The notes: generated by a model from the letters alone, not told the origin. Positions 26,873-38,563 are shown, counted from the first letter of the stretch. The stretch is DNA of 64,000 nucleotides from Gottschalkia acidurici 9a (GCF_000299355.1 NC_018664.1:2340380-2404379), one strand, 5' to 3'. Translations and numbers: made by a program.

Positions 26873-27235
26873 CTAGAATTTTAATCCAGCTTCTCTTGCA
26901 CCTTCTGCAAGTTCTTTAACTCTTCCGTGATATAAATATCCTGCTCTATCAAATACAACTGTTTCAATTCCTTTTTCTAAAGCTTTTTTAGCTACTAATT
27001 TACCAACTTCTTTAGCAGCTTCCTTGTTTCCAGTTGATGATAGGTTTAAATCTTTTTCTAATGTAGAAGCTGAAACTAATGTTTTTCCAGCAACATCATC
27101 AATAACTTGTGCATATATGTGGTTAAGACTTCTATAAACATTTAGTCTTGGTCTCTCAGGAGCTCCACTTACAGTCTTTCTAATTCTTAATTGTCTTTTT
27201 TGTCTCTTTTTATTGCTGTTCACCTTTTTAAGCAC
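26873..27235 (-). CDS. rplR: Ribosomal protein L18
   Basis: The 120-residue L18 has a basic N-terminus ([21 protein letters not shown]) and [20 protein letters not shown]-terminus. It binds 5S rRNA together with L5, also encoded here. It lies between rplF and rpsE. Confidence 0.98.
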   Translation of the reverse strand: MLKKVNSNKKRQKRQLRIRKTVSGAPERPRLNVYRSLNHIYAQVIDDVAGKTLVSASTLEKDLNLSSTGNKEAAKEVGKLVAKKALEKGIETVVFDRAGYLYHGRVKELAEGAREAGLKF

Positions 27236-27257
27236 CTGTTATCACTCCTTTCCTATC

Positions 27258-27797
27258 CTACTTACCTGTCTTACCTTCTTTACGTCTTACTACTTCATTT
27301 TCGTATCTAACACCTTTTCCTTTATATGGTTCAGGTTTTCTTAATTCTCTGATTATTGCAGCATAGTTTCCAACTTGCTCTTTGTTGATTCCACTTACGA
27401 TAATCTTTGTGTTAGTTGGAACCTCTACACTTATTCCTTGTGGATCTTCCATTTCTATTGGATGTGAAAATCCTAAGTTTAATACTAATTTGTTTCCTTG
27501 TTTTTGAGCACGATACCCAACTCCAACTATATCTAAAGCCTTTGTATATCCGTTTGTTACACCTTCAATCATATTAGCGATTAGTGTTCTTGATAGTCCG
27601 TGTAACGCTCTATGTTCTTTTCTATCTGTTGGACGAGCTACAGTTATTGTATCGTCTTCTCTATTTATCGTTAAATCTTTGCTTATTTGTTGTTCTAATG
27701 TTCCTTTTGGTCCTTTTACCACTACCTTGTTGCTAGCATCAACGCTAACTTCTACTCCAGCTGGAACAGTTATTGGCTTTAATCCTATCCTTGACAT
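27258..27797 (-). CDS. rplF: Ribosomal protein L6
   Basis: The 179-residue protein has two L6 folds: [17 protein letters not shown] at the start and [20 protein letters not shown] at the end (the C-terminal L6 signature). It lies near the factor-binding centre of the large subunit. Standard spc operon position. Confidence 0.98.
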   Translation of the reverse strand: MSRIGLKPITVPAGVEVSVDASNKVVVKGPKGTLEQQISKDLTINREDDTITVARPTDRKEHRALHGLSRTLIANMIEGVTNGYTKALDIVGVGYRAQKQGNKLVLNLGFSHPIEMEDPQGISVEVPTNTKIIVSGINKEQVGNYAAIIRELRKPEPYKGKGVRYENEVVRRKEGKTGK

Positions 27798-27832
27798 AGC
27801 TGCACCTCCTATTCTTAAGTGTCACTTAGTTA

Positions 27833-28231
27833 TTACCACACGTAGCAGATTACTTCTCCGCCTAGTTTTGATTTTCTCGCTTCTTTATCAGTCATGATTC
27901 CTTTTGATGTTGAAAGGATTGCTATTCCTAGACCTCCTAGAACTCTCGGAATCTCATCACTTTTAACGTATACTCTTAATCCTGGTTTAGATATTCTTTT
28001 TATACCAGTGATTATCTTGTTTTTATCTTCTCCGTATTTAAGTTGTACTCTTATAATACCTTGCTTACCGTCTTCGATTACATCTAACCCTTTTATAAAA
28101 CCTTCTTCTAATAAAATGTTTGCTACAGACTTTTTCATATTAGAAGCTGGAATATCTACAGTCTCGTGTTTAGCATTACTACCATTTCTAACTCTTGTAA
28201 GCATATCTGCTATTGGATCTGTCATAACCAT
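27833..28231 (-). CDS. rpsH: Ribosomal protein S8
   Basis: The 132-residue S8 starts [17 protein letters not shown] and carries the C-terminal signature [26 protein letters not shown]. It is a primary 16S rRNA binder and, in E. coli, the spc operon autoregulator. Whether that applies here is unknown. Confidence 0.98.
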   Translation of the reverse strand: MVMTDPIADMLTRVRNGSNAKHETVDIPASNMKKSVANILLEEGFIKGLDVIEDGKQGIIRVQLKYGEDKNKIITGIKRISKPGLRVYVKSDEIPRVLGGLGIAILSTSKGIMTDKEARKSKLGGEVICYVW

Positions 28232-28263
28232 TACAGTCTACCTCCTTCCATTTTAACAACCTA

Positions 28264-28449
28264 TTACCAACTTGCTTTTCTAACCCCTGGAATTTGTCCT
28301 TTATATGCTAATTCTCTGAAGCAAATACGACAAATTCCATATTTTCTTAAATAAGCGTGAGGTCTACCGCAAACTTTACATCTGTTATATTCTCTCGTAG
28401 AATATTTTTGCGTTTTTTGTTGTTTAATAATCATAGCTTTTCTAGCCAT
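28264..28449 (-). CDS. rpsZ: Ribosomal protein S14, zinc-binding short form
   Basis: The 61-residue S14 has two CxxC pairs ([10 protein letters not shown] and CRICFRELA) that bind zinc, so it is the C+ form rather than the roughly 100-residue zinc-free form. It sits in the head of the small subunit. The gene is in the standard position between rplE and rpsH. Confidence 0.98.
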   Translation of the reverse strand: MARKAMIIKQQKTQKYSTREYNRCKVCGRPHAYLRKYGICRICFRELAYKGQIPGVRKASW

Positions 28450-28474
28450 TCATTTTCCCTCCTTTTTCCCTTTT

Positions 28475-29017
28475 TTACTTTTTAAAAGGCATTCCCATTA
28501 GAGCTAAAAATTCTTTGGCTTCTTCATCTGTATTAGCTGTTGTTACAACTATAATATCTAGACCTTTTATAGAATCCACTTTATCATAATCAATTTCAGG
28601 GAAAATTAATTGCTCTTTTACTCCTAAAGCATAGTTTCCTCTTCCGTCGAACGAAGTAGATGAAACTCCTCTAAAGTCTCTAACTCTTGGTAAAGAGATA
28701 TTCATTAACTTATCGAAGAATTCGTACATCTTTTCTCCTCTTAAAGTTACTTTTGCTCCTACTGGCATACCCTCACGAAGTTTAAAGTTCGCTACCGATT
28801 TTCTTGCTTTTGTTACTATAGGTTTTTGTCCTGTTATAATTCCTAATTCTTCAACAGCTGATTCTAGTATTTTTGGGTTCTCTCTAGCTTCCCCAAGACC
28901 CATGTTTAATATAATTTTTTCTATTTTAGGAACTTCCATAACACTTTTATATTTGAATTTTTCCATTAATGCTGGTATTACTTCATTGGAATATTTTACT
29001 TTAAGACGTGTAGTCAT
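28475..29017 (-). CDS. rplE: Ribosomal protein L5
   Basis: The 180-residue L5 has signature [10 protein letters not shown] and [14 protein letters not shown], ending [15 protein letters not shown]. It binds 5S rRNA and contacts P-site tRNA and S13. Standard position after rplX. Confidence 0.98.
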   Translation of the reverse strand: MTTRLKVKYSNEVIPALMEKFKYKSVMEVPKIEKIILNMGLGEARENPKILESAVEELGIITGQKPIVTKARKSVANFKLREGMPVGAKVTLRGEKMYEFFDKLMNISLPRVRDFRGVSSTSFDGRGNYALGVKEQLIFPEIDYDKVDSIKGLDIIVVTTANTDEEAKEFLALMGMPFKK

Positions 29018-29046
29018 ATTTATTGACCTCCCTTCACCTAAAAATC

Positions 29047-29355
29047 TTAGTCTAAAATTTCACCACATTTAGCGCATACTCTTGTTTTTTTACCGTTCTC
29101 TATTTTATGTCCTATTCTTACGCCTTTTTTCTCTTTATTGCAATATAGCATTACATTTGAAGCGTGAATAGCACCTTCTTTTTCAATTCTTCCACCTTGT
29201 TGCATTTGTTGGCTAGGCTTCTTATGTTTTACAACAATATTAACACCTTCAACAACTACTCTATCTTTTTTAGGCATAGCTGTTAAAACTTTACCTACTT
29301 TACCTTTGTCTTTTCCTGATATAACAACTACTGTATCACCTTTTTTAACATGCAT
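29047..29355 (-). CDS. rplX: Ribosomal protein L24
   Basis: The 102-residue L24 has the N-terminal KOW motif ([20 protein letters not shown]) and a C-terminal CAKCGEIL cysteine pair. It starts large-subunit assembly near the tunnel exit. It follows rplN by 16 bases. Confidence 0.98.
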   Translation of the reverse strand: MHVKKGDTVVVISGKDKGKVGKVLTAMPKKDRVVVEGVNIVVKHKKPSQQMQQGGRIEKEGAIHASNVMLYCNKEKKGVRIGHKIENGKKTRVCAKCGEILD

Positions 29356-29371
29356 TGAGTTACACCTCCTC

Positions 29372-29740
29372 TTATAGTACTTCAGGTGCTAATGATATTA
29401 TTTTCATGAAGTTTCCTTCTCTTAACTCCCTAGTAACTGGTCCAAAGATACGAGTTCCCACTGGAGACTTATCGTCCTTTATAATAACTGCAGCATTTTC
29501 ATCGAACTTAATGTAGCTTCCATCTTGTCTTCCTACACCTTTTTTTGTTCTAACTACAACAGCTTTAACTACGTCTCCCTTTTTAACAACACCACCTGGT
29601 GTTGCACTTTTAACTGAGGCAACTACTATATCCCCTACATTAGCATATTTTCTTCTAGATCCACCTAAAACTTTAATTACTAATAACTCCTTCGCTCCAG
29701 AGTTATCTCCTACTCTTACACGTGTTTCCGTTTGAATCAT
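29372..29740 (-). CDS. rplN: Ribosomal protein L14
   Basis: The 122-residue beta-barrel L14 starts [20 protein letters not shown] and ends [12 protein letters not shown], both diagnostic. It is located at the subunit interface. It is preceded by rpsQ in the same orientation. Confidence 0.98.
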   Translation of the reverse strand: MIQTETRVRVGDNSGAKELLVIKVLGGSRRKYANVGDIVVASVKSATPGGVVKKGDVVKAVVVRTKKGVGRQDGSYIKFDENAAVIIKDDKSPVGTRIFGPVTRELREGNFMKIISLAPEVL

Positions 29741-29770
29741 TATGATACCCTCCTTTCACAACCGTAAGGA

Positions 29771-30025
29771 TTATTTTGCTTTCTCTAATATTTGTACTAA
29801 TCTCCATCTTTTCTCTTTACTTAACGGTCTAGTCTCCATTATTTTTACTGTGTCACCTATTCCACACTCATTATTCTCATCATGAGCCTTAAATTTAGTA
29901 GTTCTCTTTACTTGTTTTCCGTATAGTGGGTGTGATACAAGAGTCTCTACTGCAACAACTACAGTCTTTTCCATTTTATCACTTACAACACGTCCAACTC
30001 TAACTTTTCTATTTCCTCTTTCCAT
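29771..30025 (-). CDS. rpsQ: Ribosomal protein S17
   Basis: The 84-residue OB-fold protein has [22 protein letters not shown] and the [19 protein letters not shown] signature. It binds 16S rRNA helix 11 in early assembly. It lies between rpmC and rplN. Confidence 0.98.
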   Translation of the reverse strand: MERGNRKVRVGRVVSDKMEKTVVVAVETLVSHPLYGKQVKRTTKFKAHDENNECGIGDTVKIMETRPLSKEKRWRLVQILEKAK

Positions 30026-30057
30026 TTAACTAGCCCTCCTTTCATTCAACTACGCTA

Positions 30058-30261
30058 CTATGCATTAACTTCTTTTATTTCTCTTTCTCTTATAAGAGTT
30101 TTTACACGGGCAATATCTTTTCTAACTGATTTTATTCTCATAGGGTTATCTAATTGACCTGTAGCTAATTGAAATCTTAAGTTAAATAGTTCTCCTTTTA
30201 ATTCTGCTAATTTATTCCCTAATTCTTGAGGCGTCAATTGACGTAATTCATTAGCTTTCAT
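30058..30261 (-). CDS. rpmC: Ribosomal protein L29
   Basis: A 67-residue L29 begins [19 protein letters not shown] place the start at ATG 30261, preceded by GAGGGTGG and overlapping the rplP end by 11 bases. An in-frame codon at 30303 lies within rplP coding sequence and would give a non-homologous extension. L29 sits near the exit tunnel. Confidence 0.96.
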   Translation of the reverse strand: MKANELRQLTPQELGNKLAELKGELFNLRFQLATGQLDNPMRIKSVRKDIARVKTLIREREIKEVNA

Positions 30262-30694
30262 TAGCTTCACCACCCTCTTCACTTGCATCTTGTCGAGTGA
30301 CAAACTTGCATTTAATTGGTAACTTGTGCATAGCCAGTCTCATAGCTTCTCTAGCTATTTCCTCTGATACACCAGTCATTTCAAACATTATTCTTCCTGG
30401 TTTAACTACTGCCACCCAATATTCTGGTGAACCTTTACCTGAACCCATACGTGTTTCAGCTGGTTTTTGTGTTACTGGTTTATCTGGGAATACCTTTATC
30501 CAGATTTTTCCCCCTCTTTTAACGTATCTTGTCATTGCTCTTCTGGCAGCTTCTATTTGATTAGATGTTATCCAAGCAGGCTCTAGTGCCTGTATTCCAT
30601 AATCTCCGTAAGTTATCGTATTTCCACGAGTAGCTTTACCTGTCATTCTGCCTCTGTGAACTCTACGACGTTTTACTCTTTTAGGCATTAACAT
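30251..30694 (-). CDS. rplP: Ribosomal protein L16
   Basis: The 147-residue L16 begins [19 protein letters not shown] and contains [16 protein letters not shown] and [19 protein letters not shown]. It organises the A site of the large subunit. The last codons overlap the rpmC start, suggesting coupling. Confidence 0.98.
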   Translation of the reverse strand: MLMPKRVKRRRVHRGRMTGKATRGNTITYGDYGIQALEPAWITSNQIEAARRAMTRYVKRGGKIWIKVFPDKPVTQKPAETRMGSGKGSPEYWVAVVKPGRIMFEMTGVSEEIAREAMRLAMHKLPIKCKFVTRQDASEEGGEANES

Positions 30695-30724
30695 GTCTAA
30701 TTCCTCCCTTCCTACGCATTGTAA

Positions 30725-31399
30725 CTATTCTTTATCTGTTCTATCTTCCTCTTTTGATACTACCTTTGAAGTAGGAAGAACTTCACCTTTATATAACCAT
30801 ACTTTAACTCCGATTTTTCCGAAAGTTGTATCTGCCTCAGCAAATCCGTAATCTATATCTGCTCTTAATGTTTGTAGTGGTATAGTTCCTTCGCTATAGC
30901 CTTCTGTTCTAGCCATATCAGCTCCACCTAATCTTCCTGAAACAGCAGTTTTTATACCTTTTACTCCAGATCTCATACTTCTTTGAATCGCTTGTTTCAT
31001 AGCTCTTCTGAAAGAAATTCTTCTTTCTAATTGGCTAGCTATATTTTCAGCTACTAATTGAGCATCTTTTTCTGGAACTTTTATTTCTTCAACATTAACA
31101 GTAACTTTCTTGTTACTTAGCTTTTCTAGCTCTTTTCTAACTTCTTCTACTCCTTGACCGCCTTTTCCTATTACCATTCCCGGTTTAGCAGTATTTATAG
31201 TAACTTTTATTCTGTTAGCTGCTCTTTCAATCTCAATTCTTGATATTCCAGATATAAATAACTTCTTTTTAAGATATTTACGAATTTTATTATCTTCTAC
31301 TAAAAGATCTCCAAATTCTTTTTTATTAGCATACCATTTCGAATCCCAGTCTTTTATAACACCAACTCTAAGTCCGTGTGGATTTACTTTCTGACCCAT
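30725..31399 (-). CDS. rpsC: Ribosomal protein S3
   Basis: The 224-residue S3 has [15 protein letters not shown], the KH-domain motif [12 protein letters not shown] and the C-terminal [16 protein letters not shown]. It forms part of the mRNA entry channel. It follows rplV by 20 bases. Confidence 0.98.
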   Translation of the reverse strand: MGQKVNPHGLRVGVIKDWDSKWYANKKEFGDLLVEDNKIRKYLKKKLFISGISRIEIERAANRIKVTINTAKPGMVIGKGGQGVEEVRKELEKLSNKKVTVNVEEIKVPEKDAQLVAENIASQLERRISFRRAMKQAIQRSMRSGVKGIKTAVSGRLGGADMARTEGYSEGTIPLQTLRADIDYGFAEADTTFGKIGVKVWLYKGEVLPTSKVVSKEEDRTDKE

Positions 31400-31419
31400 A
31401 CTTATCCCTCCTTCTTTTC

Positions 31420-31755
31420 CTATTCTCTTTCTGCAACTACTATGCCTACATGGCTCGTTCTTTTTAATATTGAGTATGCTCTACCTTGTGATCTTGGTCT
31501 CCATCTCTTAAGTGTTGGACCTTGGTTAGCATATGCTTGTAGTACATATAAGTTTTCTCTATCTAAATCTAAATTATTTTCCGCATTGGCAACTGCTGAT
31601 TTTAGAACTTTTTCTAATTCTTTAGCCCCTCTTTTTGGTGTAAACTTTAGTATAGCAAGTGCTTCATCTATGTTTTTACCTCTTATTTCAGCTGCTACTA
31701 AGTTCACCTTTCTTGGTGCAATACGCACATATTTGGCGATAGCTCTAGCTTCCAC
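31420..31755 (-). CDS. rplV: Ribosomal protein L22
   Basis: The 111-residue L22 has [20 protein letters not shown] and the tunnel-lining hairpin [23 protein letters not shown]. That loop carries no insertion or deletion of the macrolide-resistant type. It lies between rpsS and rpsC. Confidence 0.98.
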   Translation of the reverse strand: MEARAIAKYVRIAPRKVNLVAAEIRGKNIDEALAILKFTPKRGAKELEKVLKSAVANAENNLDLDRENLYVLQAYANQGPTLKRWRPRSQGRAYSILKRTSHVGIVVAERE

Positions 31756-31774
31756 TCTCGGTTCCCTCCTTTAT

Positions 31775-32059
31775 CTATCTTAATGAAGTTGATCTTTCCG
31801 TTTGACCAGCGTGTCCTTTAAATGTTCTAGTAGGAGCAAACTCTCCTAGCTTGTGACCAACCATATCTTCTGTTACATAAACTGGTACATGCTTTCTTCC
31901 ATCATGAACAGCTATAGTGTGTCCTATCATCTGTGGAAAAATAGTTGAACGACGTGACCATGTTTTAATAACTTGTTTATCATTTTTCTCATTTAATGCT
32001 TCTACCTTTTTCATTAAATGATCATCACAAAATGGTCCTTTTTTTAGAGATCTACCCAT
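31775..32059 (-). CDS. rpsS: Ribosomal protein S19
   Basis: The 94-residue S19 has [19 protein letters not shown] and [17 protein letters not shown]. It is paired with S13 in the head of the small subunit and lies between rplB and rplV. Confidence 0.98.
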   Translation of the reverse strand: MGRSLKKGPFCDDHLMKKVEALNEKNDKQVIKTWSRRSTIFPQMIGHTIAVHDGRKHVPVYVTEDMVGHKLGEFAPTRTFKGHAGQTERSTSLR

Positions 32060-32092
32060 CTAAGTTCCTCCTTTCAGCACATCTTTTTTAAT

Positions 32093-32938
32093 TTAAGCAA
32101 TTAGAAAATTATTTTTTCTTCTTCTAACGATGTACTTATTCGATTTTTTGTTTTTCTTACGAGTCTTATATCCAAGCGCTGGTTTACCCCATGGAGTAAG
32201 TGGACTTGGCATTCCTATTGGTGTTCTACCTTCACCACCACCGTGAGGGTGATCGTTAGGGTTCATAACACTACCTCTAACAGTTGGTCTGAATCCTAGA
32301 TGTCTAGTTCTTCCCGCTTTACCAATTGTTATTAACTCGTGATCTTTATTTCCTACTTGACCAATAGTAGCTCTACATTCAACTCTCACTAATCTAAACT
32401 CTCCTGAAGGAAGTTTAATTTGTGCATAATTTCCTTCTCTAGCCATTAATTGTGCTGAGTTTCCTGCTGATCTTACTAATTGACCACCTTTTCCAGCTTT
32501 TAATTCAATATTATGAACAACTGTACCTACTGGTATGTTTTTAAGTGGTAATGCATTTCCTACTTTTATATCCGCATCTACACCTGATTCTATCATATCT
32601 CCCACTTTTAATCCGTTTGGAGCAAGAATATATCTTTTTTCACCATCTGCATAGTTTATTAAAGCTATGTTAGCTGTTCTATTTGGATCATACTCTATAG
32701 AAGCAACTTTTCCAGGTATACCATCTTTATTTCTTTTGAAGTCTATTATTCTATACTTTCTTTTAGCCCCACCACCTCTGTGGCGTACAGTTATTCTACC
32801 ATGAGCATTTCTACCAGCTTTTTTACTCAGACTAGTAAGTAATGACTTTTCAGGTTCTGTTTTAGTTATTTCTTCAAAAGTTGAAACTGTCATTTGTCTA
32901 ATACCTGGCGAAGTTGGTTTAAACTTTTTAATACCCAT
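32093..32938 (-). CDS. rplB: Ribosomal protein L2
   Basis: The 281-residue L2 contains the peptidyl-transferase-proximal segment [20 protein letters not shown] and the [14 protein letters not shown] loop. It is needed for subunit association and peptidyl transfer. The length is a few residues above the usual 275-277 because of small N-terminal differences. Confidence 0.98.
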   Translation of the reverse strand: MGIKKFKPTSPGIRQMTVSTFEEITKTEPEKSLLTSLSKKAGRNAHGRITVRHRGGGAKRKYRIIDFKRNKDGIPGKVASIEYDPNRTANIALINYADGEKRYILAPNGLKVGDMIESGVDADIKVGNALPLKNIPVGTVVHNIELKAGKGGQLVRSAGNSAQLMAREGNYAQIKLPSGEFRLVRVECRATIGQVGNKDHELITIGKAGRTRHLGFRPTVRGSVMNPNDHPHGGGEGRTPIGMPSPLTPWGKPALGYKTRKKNKKSNKYIVRRRKNNFLIA

Positions 32939-32970
32939 TATGTTCCCTCCTCTTACTTAGTGTCTAAACA

Positions 32971-33261
32971 TTACATTCCTTCAAAGAATTCTATGCCTTT
33001 GCTGTCTGCAGTTAAAGTTACTATTGCTTTTTTCCAGTCAGCTCTTTTACCAACATGAACTCCCTGTCTTTTAACTTTACCTTCCATATTCATAGTGTTA
33101 ACTTTTTCAACCTTAACACCAAATACTTTTTCAACAGCTGATTTAATTTCAGTTTTGTTTGATTTTTTATCAACCACGAAAGTATATTTACCTTCCGCCA
33201 TATCATTCATACTTTTCTCAGTAACTACTGGTTTGATGATAATGTCGTGTGGGCTACGCAT
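32971..33261 (-). CDS. rplW: Ribosomal protein L23
   Basis: The 96-residue L23 ([23 protein letters not shown] start) forms the docking site for trigger factor and SRP at the exit tunnel. Its ATG shares one base with the rplD stop (TAATG), so the two are coupled. Confidence 0.98.
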   Translation of the reverse strand: MRSPHDIIIKPVVTEKSMNDMAEGKYTFVVDKKSNKTEIKSAVEKVFGVKVEKVNTMNMEGKVKRQGVHVGKRADWKKAIVTLTADSKGIEFFEGM

Positions 33262-33884
33262 TATGCATACACCTCCTCCACTTTTTTAACAGCGTCTTTA
33301 GTTATTATAAATGAGTCATGCTTTAATATATCATAAACATTTAAAGTGCTAACAAGAGTAGTTTCAACTCCTGGAATGTTATTAGCTGATTTTACAACAT
33401 TTTCGTCTTTATCAGCTGTAACTATTAATACTTTTTTCGCTGAATTAATATTCTTTAATATACTTGTCATTTCTTTAGTTTTTGGAGCGTTTAAAACTAA
33501 CTCATCTAAAACTATTATTTCATTATTAGCAACTTTTGAACTTAAAGCAGATTTCATAGCTAATCTTCTTACTTTTTTAGGTACTTTGTAACTGTAATCT
33601 CTTGGCTTTGGAGCAAATACAACTCCACCACCTACCCATTGTGGTGCTCTTGTACTTCCTTGACGAGCTCTACCAGTTCCTTTTTGTCTCCAAGGTTTTC
33701 TTCCTCCACCTCTTACTTCTGCTCTAGTTTTAACAGATTGAGTTCCTTGTCTTTTATTTGCTAATTGATTTTTAACTACTTCGTATAGTACGTGTTGGTT
33801 AACTTCAACTCCAAATATAGAATCATTTAACTCTATATCTCCTACTTGCTCACCTGTAACATTATATAAAGCTACCTTTGGCAT
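33261..33884 (-). CDS. rplD: Ribosomal protein L4
   Basis: The 207-residue L4 begins [18 protein letters not shown] 33884 is chosen because AAAGGAGG lies 7 bases upstream. It has the long tunnel loop ([24 protein letters not shown]) that reaches into the exit tunnel. In E. coli L4 represses its own operon; the structured leader at 34951-35146 would be a candidate target here, but that is inference. Confidence 0.97.
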   Translation of the reverse strand: MPKVALYNVTGEQVGDIELNDSIFGVEVNQHVLYEVVKNQLANKRQGTQSVKTRAEVRGGGRKPWRQKGTGRARQGSTRAPQWVGGGVVFAPKPRDYSYKVPKKVRRLAMKSALSSKVANNEIIVLDELVLNAPKTKEMTSILKNINSAKKVLIVTADKDENVVKSANNIPGVETTLVSTLNVYDILKHDSFIITKDAVKKVEEVYA

Positions 33885-33912
33885 TTTGTTTCCTCCTTTC
33901 ATGAAAACTTAA

Positions 33913-34542
33913 TTACTTAGATTTGATACTTTGTTTTATTGTTAGTAGTCCACCTTTAGGTCCTGGAACTGCACCCTTAACTAAGATGTAGTTTTTATCT
34001 GCATCTACTCTTACTACTTCTAAGTTTTGTACTGTTACTTTCGCATTTCCCATATGTCCTGGTAATTTTCTTCCTTTAAATACTCTTCCAGGGTAAGTAG
34101 CTGCCGATAATGCTCCTACTCCTCTGTGGTATTTAGAACCATGACTCATAGGTCCTCTACTTTGATTATGTCTCTTAATAGAACCTTGGAATCCTTTACC
34201 TTTTGATATTCCTGCTATATCAACTTTATCTCCTGCAGCAAATACATCAGCTTTTATTTCCTGTCCTACTTCATAAGCATCTGTATCAGATACTCTAACT
34301 TCTTGTAAAACTTTTTTATAAGCTATATTCGATTTATCAAAATGACCTTTTAAAGGTTTATTGATTTTTTTCTCTTTAACTTCTCCATAACCAACTTGAA
34401 TAGCACTATAGCCATCTATGTCGTTTGTTTTCTTTTGAGTAACTACTACTGGTCCTGCCTCTATCACTGTAACCGGTATAACATTACCTTCTTCAGTGAA
34501 TATTTGAGTCATACCTATTTTTTTACCTAATATACTTTTCAT
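33913..34542 (-). CDS. rplC: Ribosomal protein L3
   Basis: The 209-residue L3 begins [22 protein letters not shown] 34542 has AGGAGG upstream, whereas the longer in-frame start at 34551 (GTG) overlaps that ribosome binding site. The central loop ([25 protein letters not shown]) reaches the peptidyl transferase centre. It follows rpsJ. Confidence 0.97.
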   Translation of the reverse strand: MKSILGKKIGMTQIFTEEGNVIPVTVIEAGPVVVTQKKTNDIDGYSAIQVGYGEVKEKKINKPLKGHFDKSNIAYKKVLQEVRVSDTDAYEVGQEIKADVFAAGDKVDIAGISKGKGFQGSIKRHNQSRGPMSHGSKYHRGVGALSAATYPGRVFKGRKLPGHMGNAKVTVQNLEVVRVDADKNYILVKGAVPGPKGGLLTIKQSIKSK

Positions 34543-34638
34543 AACAAACACCTCCTAATGTCTTACAGCGGATTACACTATTGTAATCATACTAAGCAGA
34601 GTGTTTTTTATATGCTCTACTTATGTTAACTGAATAAA

Positions 34639-34950
34639 TTATAATTTAATTTCGATATCCACACCAGCTGGTAGATTAAGTCTCATTAATGAATCTACAG
34701 TTTTTGGTGTAGGACTTAGAATGTCGATTAATCTCTTATGAGTTCTTTGTTCGAATTGCTCTCTTGAATCTTTATATTTATGAACCGCTCTTAAGATAGT
34801 TATTACTTGTTTTTCAGTAGGTAGTGGTATTGGTCCAGATACACTAGCTCCTGTTCTTTTTGCAGTTTCAACAATTCTTTGTGCTGATGAATCTAATATT
34901 TCATGATCATAAGCTTTTAATCTTATTCTTATTTTTTGTTTGTTTGACAT
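34639..34950 (-). CDS. rpsJ: Ribosomal protein S10 (first gene of the S10 operon)
   Basis: The 103-residue S10 begins [22 protein letters not shown] 34950 has GAGGGAGGG upstream. The frame stays open for 53 further codons into the leader, but those have no homology to S10. S10 also acts as NusE in antitermination. A promoter and a structured 5' UTR lie immediately upstream. Confidence 0.98.
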   Translation of the reverse strand: MSNKQKIRIRLKAYDHEILDSSAQRIVETAKRTGASVSGPIPLPTEKQVITILRAVHKYKDSREQFEQRTHKRLIDILSPTPKTVDSLMRLNLPAGVDIEIKL

Positions 34951-35146
34951 TTTAAAGTTCCCTCCCTCTATCGCATGTTTTTCTTTACATACGACAATGA
35001 TTGCCGATACACTCAACCGGGTGTGTTGTAATTTGATTGAGAAGACAACTTGTCGCCCGATTCTAAGCCGGACATTCTCAACAAAAATTCCCTTAAGTAA
35101 ATTAAGCAACCTTTTGTCTCATCGCATGTCAACTGCATACCATAGT
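34951..35146 (-). ncRNA. Structured 5' leader of the S10 operon (candidate regulatory RNA)
   Basis: The roughly 190-base transcribed leader between the promoter (35147-35175) and rpsJ has unusual folding potential and is GC-richer than the flanks. It shows a TTGAGAA/TTCTCAA closing stem (about 35038-35081), enclosing GTCCG/CGGGC and GACAA-G-TTGTC hairpins, then ACAC/GTGT and CGGCAA/TTGTCG hairpins. This pattern fits an autoregulatory r-protein leader, but I do not recognise a named family. Confidence 0.5.
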
Positions 35147-35175
35147 ATTTTATATCAATACTAGACAAAACTCAA
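35147..35175 (-). promoter_or_regulatory. Promoter of the S10-spc-alpha supercluster
   Basis: TTGAGT (35170-35175), a 17-base spacer and TAAAAT (35147-35152) on the minus strand, just after the tuf terminators. Confidence 0.6.
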
Positions 35176-35255
35176 GCCTTTTTTAAAACTTTTTTGAGTT
35201 TTTTACTATATTTTTCTCGACATTAATAAAGAAGGGGAAAAACCCCTTCTTTTTA
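35168..35255 (-). terminator. Tandem terminators after the first tuf gene
   Basis: Two hairpins lie downstream of the tuf stop. One is AAGAAGGGG with CCCCTTCTT at about 35229-35252. The other, ACTCAA with TTGAGT between about 35170 and 35202, is followed on the minus strand by TTTTG. The second also contains the S10 promoter -35. Confidence 0.7.
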
Positions 35256-35273
35256 TATTGTTTTTACAGAAAA

Positions 35274-36467
35274 TTATTTTAATATTTTAGAAATAACTCC
35301 TGATCCTACTGTTCTTCCACCTTCACGTACAGCAAATCTTAATCCTTCTTCCATTGCTATTGGTGATATTAACTCTATTGTAAATTTAGCGTTATCTCCT
35401 GGCATTACCATTTCTACGCCTTCTTCTAATTTTATTGATCCTGTTACGTCTGTTGTTCTGAAGTAGAATTGTGGTCTATATCCATCGAAGAATGGTGTAT
35501 GTCTTCCTCCCTCTTCTTTGTTTAGTACATATACTTCTGCTTCAAAGTGTGTATGTGGTGTTATACTTCCTGGTTTAGCTAATACTTGACCTCTTTGGAT
35601 ATCTTCTCTTTGAACACCTCTTAATAGTGCTCCGATGTTATCTCCTGCTTGTGCATCGTCTAGTAATTTTCTAAACATTTCTATTCCTGTACAAACTACT
35701 GTTCTTGATTCTTCTGCTATTCCTACGATTTCTACGTTGTCTTGTACTTTTAGTACTCCTCTTTCTACTTTTCCTGTTGCTACTGTTCCTCTTCCTGTGA
35801 TTGAGAAGATGTCTTCTACTGGCATTAGGAATGCTTTGTCTGTATCTCTTTCTGGTGTTGGAATTGTTTCATCTACTGCTGCCATTAATTCTAAGATTTT
35901 GTCTCCCCACTCGCTTGATGGATCTTCTAATGCTTTTAATGCTGATCCTACTACTATTGGTGTATTATCTCCATCGAATTCATATTCGCTTAGTAGTTCT
36001 CTTACTTCCATTTCTACTAACTCGATTAATTCTTCGTCATTTACCATATCTGCTTTGTTTAGGAATACTACTATTGTTGGTACCCCTACTTGTCTTGATA
36101 ATAGTATATGCTCTCTTGTTTGTGGCATTGGACCATCTGCTGCTGAACAAACTAATATAGCTCCGTCCATTTGTGCTGCTCCTGTTATCATGTTCTTAAC
36201 GTAGTCAGCATGCCCTGGACAGTCAACGTGTGCGTAGTGTCTGTTTTCTGTTTCATACTCTACGTGTGATGTTGATATTGTTATTCCTCTTTCTCTTTCC
36301 TCTGGTGCTTTATCTATGTTGTCGTATGCTATTCCTTCTCCTGTACCTAATCTTGCGTGTAGTACTGTTGTTATTGCTGCTGTTAACGTTGTTTTACCGT
36401 GGTCAACGTGTCCTATTGTTCCTATATTTACGTGTGGCTTACTTCTTTCAAATTTTGCTTTTCCCAT
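35274..36467 (-). CDS. tuf: Elongation factor Tu, copy 1 (str operon)
   Basis: The 397-residue EF-Tu has G1 GHVDHGKTT, effector EKERGITI-type sequence ([10 protein letters not shown]), G3 DCPGHADY and G4 NKADM. It delivers aminoacyl-tRNA to the ribosome. It follows fusA by 29 bases in the order rpsL-rpsG-fusA-tuf. Protein and, as far as I compared, DNA are identical to the second copy at 51407-52600, with identity extending a few bases past the stop and through the ribosome binding site. Confidence 0.99.
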   Translation of the reverse strand: MGKAKFERSKPHVNIGTIGHVDHGKTTLTAAITTVLHARLGTGEGIAYDNIDKAPEERERGITISTSHVEYETENRHYAHVDCPGHADYVKNMITGAAQMDGAILVCSAADGPMPQTREHILLSRQVGVPTIVVFLNKADMVNDEELIELVEMEVRELLSEYEFDGDNTPIVVGSALKALEDPSSEWGDKILELMAAVDETIPTPERDTDKAFLMPVEDIFSITGRGTVATGKVERGVLKVQDNVEIVGIAEESRTVVCTGIEMFRKLLDDAQAGDNIGALLRGVQREDIQRGQVLAKPGSITPHTHFEAEVYVLNKEEGGRHTPFFDGYRPQFYFRTTDVTGSIKLEEGVEMVMPGDNAKFTIELISPIAMEEGLRFAVREGGRTVGSGVISKILK

Positions 36468-36496
36468 TTTTCAATTCCTCCTTACTATTTTAAGAA

Positions 36497-38563
36497 TTAT
36501 TTATTCATTATTTTTTCAGCTAAACTATTAGGAAGCGCTTCATAGTGATCAAATAGCATTATATAATTTCCACGACCTTGAGTATTTGAACGAAGGTCTG
36601 TAGCATATCCGAACATTTCTGCAAGCGGAACAAATCCTCTTATGATTTGAGCTCCCGATCTTGATTCCATACCTTCAATTCTACCTCTTCTTGAGTTTAA
36701 GTCTCCAATAACATCCCCCATGTATTCTTCTGGAACTGTTACTTCAACTTTCATGTATGGTTCAAGTATTACTGGTGCTGCTTTTTTCATAGCATCTTTA
36801 AATGCCATAGAACCAGCTATTTTAAACGCCATTTCTGACGAGTCAACGTCATGGTATGATCCATCAAATAGTGTAACTTTGAAGTCTAACACTGGATATC
36901 CAGCTAGTATACCATTTTGAGATGCTTCTTGAATACCATTGTCAACAGGTGCGATATATTCTCTTGGAATAGCCCCACCAGTAATAGCGTTTTCAAATAA
37001 ATATCCTTCTCCAGGCTCTCTTGGTGCCATTCTGATCTTAACGTGTCCATATTGTCCACGTCCACCAGATTGTCTAGCATATTTAGAGTCAACTTCAACT
37101 TCTTTAGTAATAGTTTCTTTGTAAGCAACTTGTGGTTGACCTACATTAGCTTCTACTTTGAACTCTCTTAATAGTCTATCTACGATAACCTCTAAGTGTA
37201 GTTCTCCCATACCTGCTATTATTGTTTGTCCTGTTTCTTGATCAGTATAAGTTTTAAATGTTGGATCTTCCTCAGCTAATTTAGCTAAAGCAAGCCCCAT
37301 CTTATCTTGATCAGCTTTAGTTTTAGGTTCTATAGCTATATGAATAACTGGCTCTGGGAATTCCATAGACTCTAATATAACAGGACTTTTTTCATCACAT
37401 AGTGTGTCTCCTGTAGTAGTGTCTTTAAGACCTACCGCAGCAGCTATATCTCCTGCATATACTCTGTCTAGTTCTTCTCTTTTGTTCGCATGCATTTGTA
37501 GTATACGACCAATTCTTTCTTTTTTACCTTTTGTTGAGTTTAGCACATATGATCCAGACTCTAGAATTCCTGAATAAACTCTAAAGAAAGCTAATTTCCC
37601 AACATATGGGTCAGTCATTATTTTAAATGCTAAAGCAGCAAACGGTTCTTCATCAGATGAGTTTCTCACTTCTTCTTCTTCGCTTCCTGGCTTTGTTCCC
37701 ACTATACCCTTTACATCTGTAGGAGCTGGTAGGTAGTCTATAACAGCATCTAATAATGATTGTACACCTTTATTTCTATAAGCTGATCCACAAAGAACTG
37801 GTGTTATAGAAACAGCAAGCGTAGCTTCTCTTATAGCCTTTTTAATTTCCTCTACGCTAATCTCTTCACCTTCTAGATATTTCATCATAAGTTCTTCATT
37901 TTGATCTGCTATAGCATCTAATAGTACTTCTCTATGTTCAGCAGCTAAATCCTTCATATCTTCAGGAATTTCAACTATGTCAAATTCCTTACCTAATTGA
38001 TCCTTGTAAACCATAGCATTCATTTCAACAAGGTCAACTACACCTATGAAATCATCTTCTTTACCTATTGGTAACTCTATAGGCACTGCATTAGCTTTAA
38101 GTCTTTCTTTCATCATATCAATAGCTCTAAAGTAATCTGCACCTAGTATATCCATTTTGTTTACAAACGCTAAACGTGGTACACCATATTTATCAGCTTG
38201 ACGCCAAACTGTCTCTGATTGAGGCTCAACTCCACCTTTAGCACAGAAAACTGCAACAGCACCATCTAGAACACGAAGTGATCTTTCAACTTCAACTGTG
38301 AAATCCACGTGTCCTGGTGTGTCTATAAGGTTAATTCTATGATTTTTCCATTGAGCAGTTGTAGCAGCAGAAGTTATAGTTATACCTCTTTCCTGCTCTT
38401 GCTCCATCCAGTCCATTGTAGCTGCACCTTCATGTGTCTCACCTATTTTGTGAGTTCTTCCTGTGTAGAATAATATTCTCTCACTAGTAGTTGTTTTTCC
38501 AGCATCTATGTGAGCCATTATTCCGATATTCCTAGTATTTTCTAATGAAAATTGTCTTGACAC
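36497..38563 (-). CDS. fusA: Elongation factor G
   Basis: The 688-residue translocase has the G domain ([27 protein letters not shown]) and domains II-V ending [14 protein letters not shown]-type sequence. It catalyses GTP-dependent translocation and, with RRF, ribosome recycling. It is in the str operon between rpsG and tuf. The length is normal. Confidence 0.99.
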   Translation of the reverse strand: MSRQFSLENTRNIGIMAHIDAGKTTTSERILFYTGRTHKIGETHEGAATMDWMEQEQERGITITSAATTAQWKNHRINLIDTPGHVDFTVEVERSLRVLDGAVAVFCAKGGVEPQSETVWRQADKYGVPRLAFVNKMDILGADYFRAIDMMKERLKANAVPIELPIGKEDDFIGVVDLVEMNAMVYKDQLGKEFDIVEIPEDMKDLAAEHREVLLDAIADQNEELMMKYLEGEEISVEEIKKAIREATLAVSITPVLCGSAYRNKGVQSLLDAVIDYLPAPTDVKGIVGTKPGSEEEEVRNSSDEEPFAALAFKIMTDPYVGKLAFFRVYSGILESGSYVLNSTKGKKERIGRILQMHANKREELDRVYAGDIAAAVGLKDTTTGDTLCDEKSPVILESMEFPEPVIHIAIEPKTKADQDKMGLALAKLAEEDPTFKTYTDQETGQTIIAGMGELHLEVIVDRLLREFKVEANVGQPQVAYKETITKEVEVDSKYARQSGGRGQYGHVKIRMAPREPGEGYLFENAITGGAIPREYIAPVDNGIQEASQNGILAGYPVLDFKVTLFDGSYHDVDSSEMAFKIAGSMAFKDAMKKAAPVILEPYMKVEVTVPEEYMGDVIGDLNSRRGRIEGMESRSGAQIIRGFVPLAEMFGYATDLRSNTQGRGNYIMLFDHYEALPNSLAEKIMNK

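Noticed and set aside
34951-35109. 53-codon N-terminal extension of S10
   Set aside because: S10 homologues begin at 34950, which has a strong ribosome binding site; the extension lies in the structured leader.
35635-36493. Several plus-strand ORFs over tuf (repeated at 51768-52886)
   Set aside because: They are mirror frames of a codon-biased gene and appear identically in both copies because the DNA is duplicated.
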